A stretch of 32,241 nt of DNA from a virus, in IMG/VR virus record IMGVR_UViG_3300000236_000003, positions 1 through 32,241 of that record. One strand, 5' to 3'. The first letter of the stretch is position 1. Each line of letters begins with the position of its first letter. The translations under genes were made by a program, and so were the position numbers. This document shows positions 31,169-32,241 of the stretch, in pieces. The notes under the pieces are model-generated. The model saw nothing but the letters and a program-made list of their open reading frames with translations. It searched no databases and was not told the DNA's origin.

Positions 31169-31200
31169 GGGGGAGCCGCTGTAACGGCTCCCCCTTTTTT
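31169..31200 (+). terminator. Strong intrinsic terminator-like hairpin, plus orientation
   Basis: GGGGGAGCCG - CTGTAA - CGGCTCCCCC - TTTTTT: a perfect 10-bp GC stem with six T on the plus strand. Both flanking genes are on the minus strand, so as a terminator it would stop antisense transcripts coming through the DUF932 gene. In the minus direction it would be a 5'-leader hairpin about 40 bases before the DUF932 start. Confidence 0.7.
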
Positions 31201-31268
31201 GTTATCTGCTCGCGGTGGGCTTACTATCTTCTGCCCTGTCGCGCTTTGGAGTCGACTGTGTCATGTCC

Positions 31269-31925
31269 TTACATATTGTTAATTTCTATTATTCGCGCGT
31301 TCAGTTCGTCGCGTTTGCTTTCTATTTCGTTCATAAGTGCCTCCACAATTCGCACAATAACGAAATTTTGGGATACGGAAAACAAAACAGAACCACTTAC
31401 CAGGTTAATCAATTGAAATCCAAAAACAGATTCCGCGAAATCGTCGGCATGTCTCACAAGATCGAGAACTTCATCGGCGCGCTCGAATGCGCCTGTTAGG
31501 GTATCGTGCTGTTTTTGCAGACGTTCGCGCTCGGCTGCAAGTTGCACAGCCTGTTCAATACTTAGGCGCTGGCGGTTCAGTCGTTGTTCGAGTTCTTTGT
31601 TCTGCGCCGCTAATTGCATCATCATTCTGCGCATTTCTTCGAGTTCGTTCGGCTGTGGTTCCGGCTCTCGTCTTGGCTGTAGTTCATCTTCGCTCTCGGT
31701 TTCATTATCCTGTGTGAATGCGTCAGCCGGTAGGCTTCGGAATTTTTCGGCATCCACAAATCCGCCCTTTTTGAATTTGGCTTTTGCTTTCTTGTTCGAA
31801 ACTTCTGTTTCGACAATATCGCCGGCATGTAATTCGGACACAAAACAAAAAACCTCCGCATTTTCGCGGTCAATGAAATCGAAGGTTTGACCTTCATCGT
31901 TCGAAATTTGAAAAAATTGAAACAT
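31269..31925 (-). CDS. Hypothetical coiled-coil early protein, 218 aa
   Basis: The N-terminal ~60 residues are a small beta domain (FFQISNDEGQTFDFIDRENA), followed by an acidic Pro/Glu/Arg linker (about 75-92) and a long coiled coil (about 93-150, LEEMRRMMMQLAAQNKELEQ). The C-terminal third is hydrophobic (FGFQLINLVSGSVLFSVSQN) and then charged. No known family. The ATG at 31925 directly follows TTTTTTTTCAATC. It probably begins the transcript that also carries DUF932. Confidence 0.62.
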   Translation of the reverse strand: MFQFFQISNDEGQTFDFIDRENAEVFCFVSELHAGDIVETEVSNKKAKAKFKKGGFVDAEKFRSLPADAFTQDNETESEDELQPRREPEPQPNELEEMRRMMMQLAAQNKELEQRLNRQRLSIEQAVQLAAERERLQKQHDTLTGAFERADEVLDLVRHADDFAESVFGFQLINLVSGSVLFSVSQNFVIVRIVEALMNEIESKRDELNARIIEINNM

Positions 31926-31987
31926 GATTGAAAAAAATTAAAAAGTTTAACGGCTGTAACCGTGAGTAATTATTTAATTACCTGATA

Positions 31988-31995
31988 CAAAGATA
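31988..31995 (-). promoter_or_regulatory. Possible -7 element for the coiled-coil/DUF932 operon
   Basis: TATCTTTG fits TAnnTTTG, 63 bases before the ATG at 31925, but there is no TTTG at the right distance upstream. Weak. Confidence 0.35.
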
Positions 31996-32167
31996 CATAT
32001 AATTTTAGAATAAAAAAACAGTGCTGATTTTCAGAGTGTTACAAACAATGTAAAACATTGTGTATCAAACAGATACAGCAAAAATAAACCTTTTAATAAA
32101 AATTATAGTTAAAAAGTGTTAAAAATAAGGTGCTAAAAAACAGTAAGTCAATACAATGCAGTGCAAT
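31996..32167. other. AT-rich DNA without genes
   Basis: No plausible coding region on either strand. It contains a single half-operator TTTAGAAT (near 32005) and two small inverted repeats: ACAATG/CATTGT (32045-32061) and GTATC/GATAC (about 32062-32076). Confidence 0.6.
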
Positions 32168-32229
32168 AAAAAAAGGGGTTGTCAGGGAATCACCCAGACT
32201 TTGAGATATACTCCATGCCCCGCCCTGAC
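32168..32229 (-). terminator. Probable terminator of a gene beyond the window
   Basis: In the minus direction GTCAGGG (32223-32229), a 35-base loop, CCCTGAC (32181-32187), then AACCCC and seven T. It would end a leftward transcript entering from the right. The long loop could instead be part of a structured RNA; its 5' end is not visible. Confidence 0.5.
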
Positions 32230-32241
32230 CTCTTGGGAGTT

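Overview
The window looks like most of a temperate-phage-like element of a Bacteroidota host. The host call rests on promoters of the form TTTG-N19/20-TAnnTTTG, which are specific to that phylum, on AT-rich DNA without obvious Shine-Dalgarno sites, and on phage families common in Bacteroidota (DUF6712-like connector, TP901-type tape measure, DUF932, DUF3310). I cannot name a genus. Almost all genes are on the minus strand, so each block is read from high to low coordinates.

Layout. (1) 0.02-7.2 kb, minus: replication and early genes. These are a zinc-ribbon membrane peptide, a regulator joining an XRE-like HTH to a DnaA-domain-IV-like segment, a 1274-aa primase/helicase, the wreck of a C5-cytosine methyltransferase, a DUF5131 (Gp37/Gp68) protein and a DUF3310 protein. 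(2) 7.2-8.0 kb, plus: an HTH gene broken by an amber codon, just after a 35-bp perfect palindrome, and the C-terminal stub of a tyrosine recombinase. (3) 8.0-26.8 kb, minus: structural and lysis genes. In transcription order these are a small starter gene, portal-like, DUF6712-like connector, three unrecognised morphogenesis genes, a control node at 22.25-22.6 kb, small membrane and zinc proteins, a spanin-like protein, a membrane amidase, a tape measure, a holin-like protein, two large baseplate-like proteins, a beta-helix fibre and a last gene. (4) 26.9-29.25 kb: a small HTH gene with a TTG-started upstream ORF, an all-Phe pentapeptide-repeat gene, and duplicated control DNA with promoters, operators and nested inverted repeats. 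(5) 29.27-30.1 kb, plus: two or three small early genes. (6) 30.2-31.9 kb, minus: a DUF932 protein and a coiled-coil protein; then about 300 bp of AT-rich DNA ending in a probable terminator of a gene outside the window.

How it may work. Three kinds of cis-element are visible. Early and regulatory genes use the host-type promoter, and several genes across the window share a T-run-CAATC sequence abutting the start codon. The structural block has its own promoter-like motif (GTCCTTTTTGCAC-N15-AAATTTGT) at four intergenic gaps. A palindrome with core TTTAGAAT-N-ATTCTAAA occurs both at the broken HTH gene and at the 22.4-kb promoters ahead of the lysis genes, suggesting one regulator for both. 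At 22.25-22.35 kb a terminator-like hairpin carries a loop complementary to the next start codon.

No large terminase, major capsid protein or head protease was recognised, and the integrase, HTH gene and methyltransferase are broken. The element is therefore either decayed, cut by the window, or a tail-like particle. All functions are read from sequence patterns; no database search was run.
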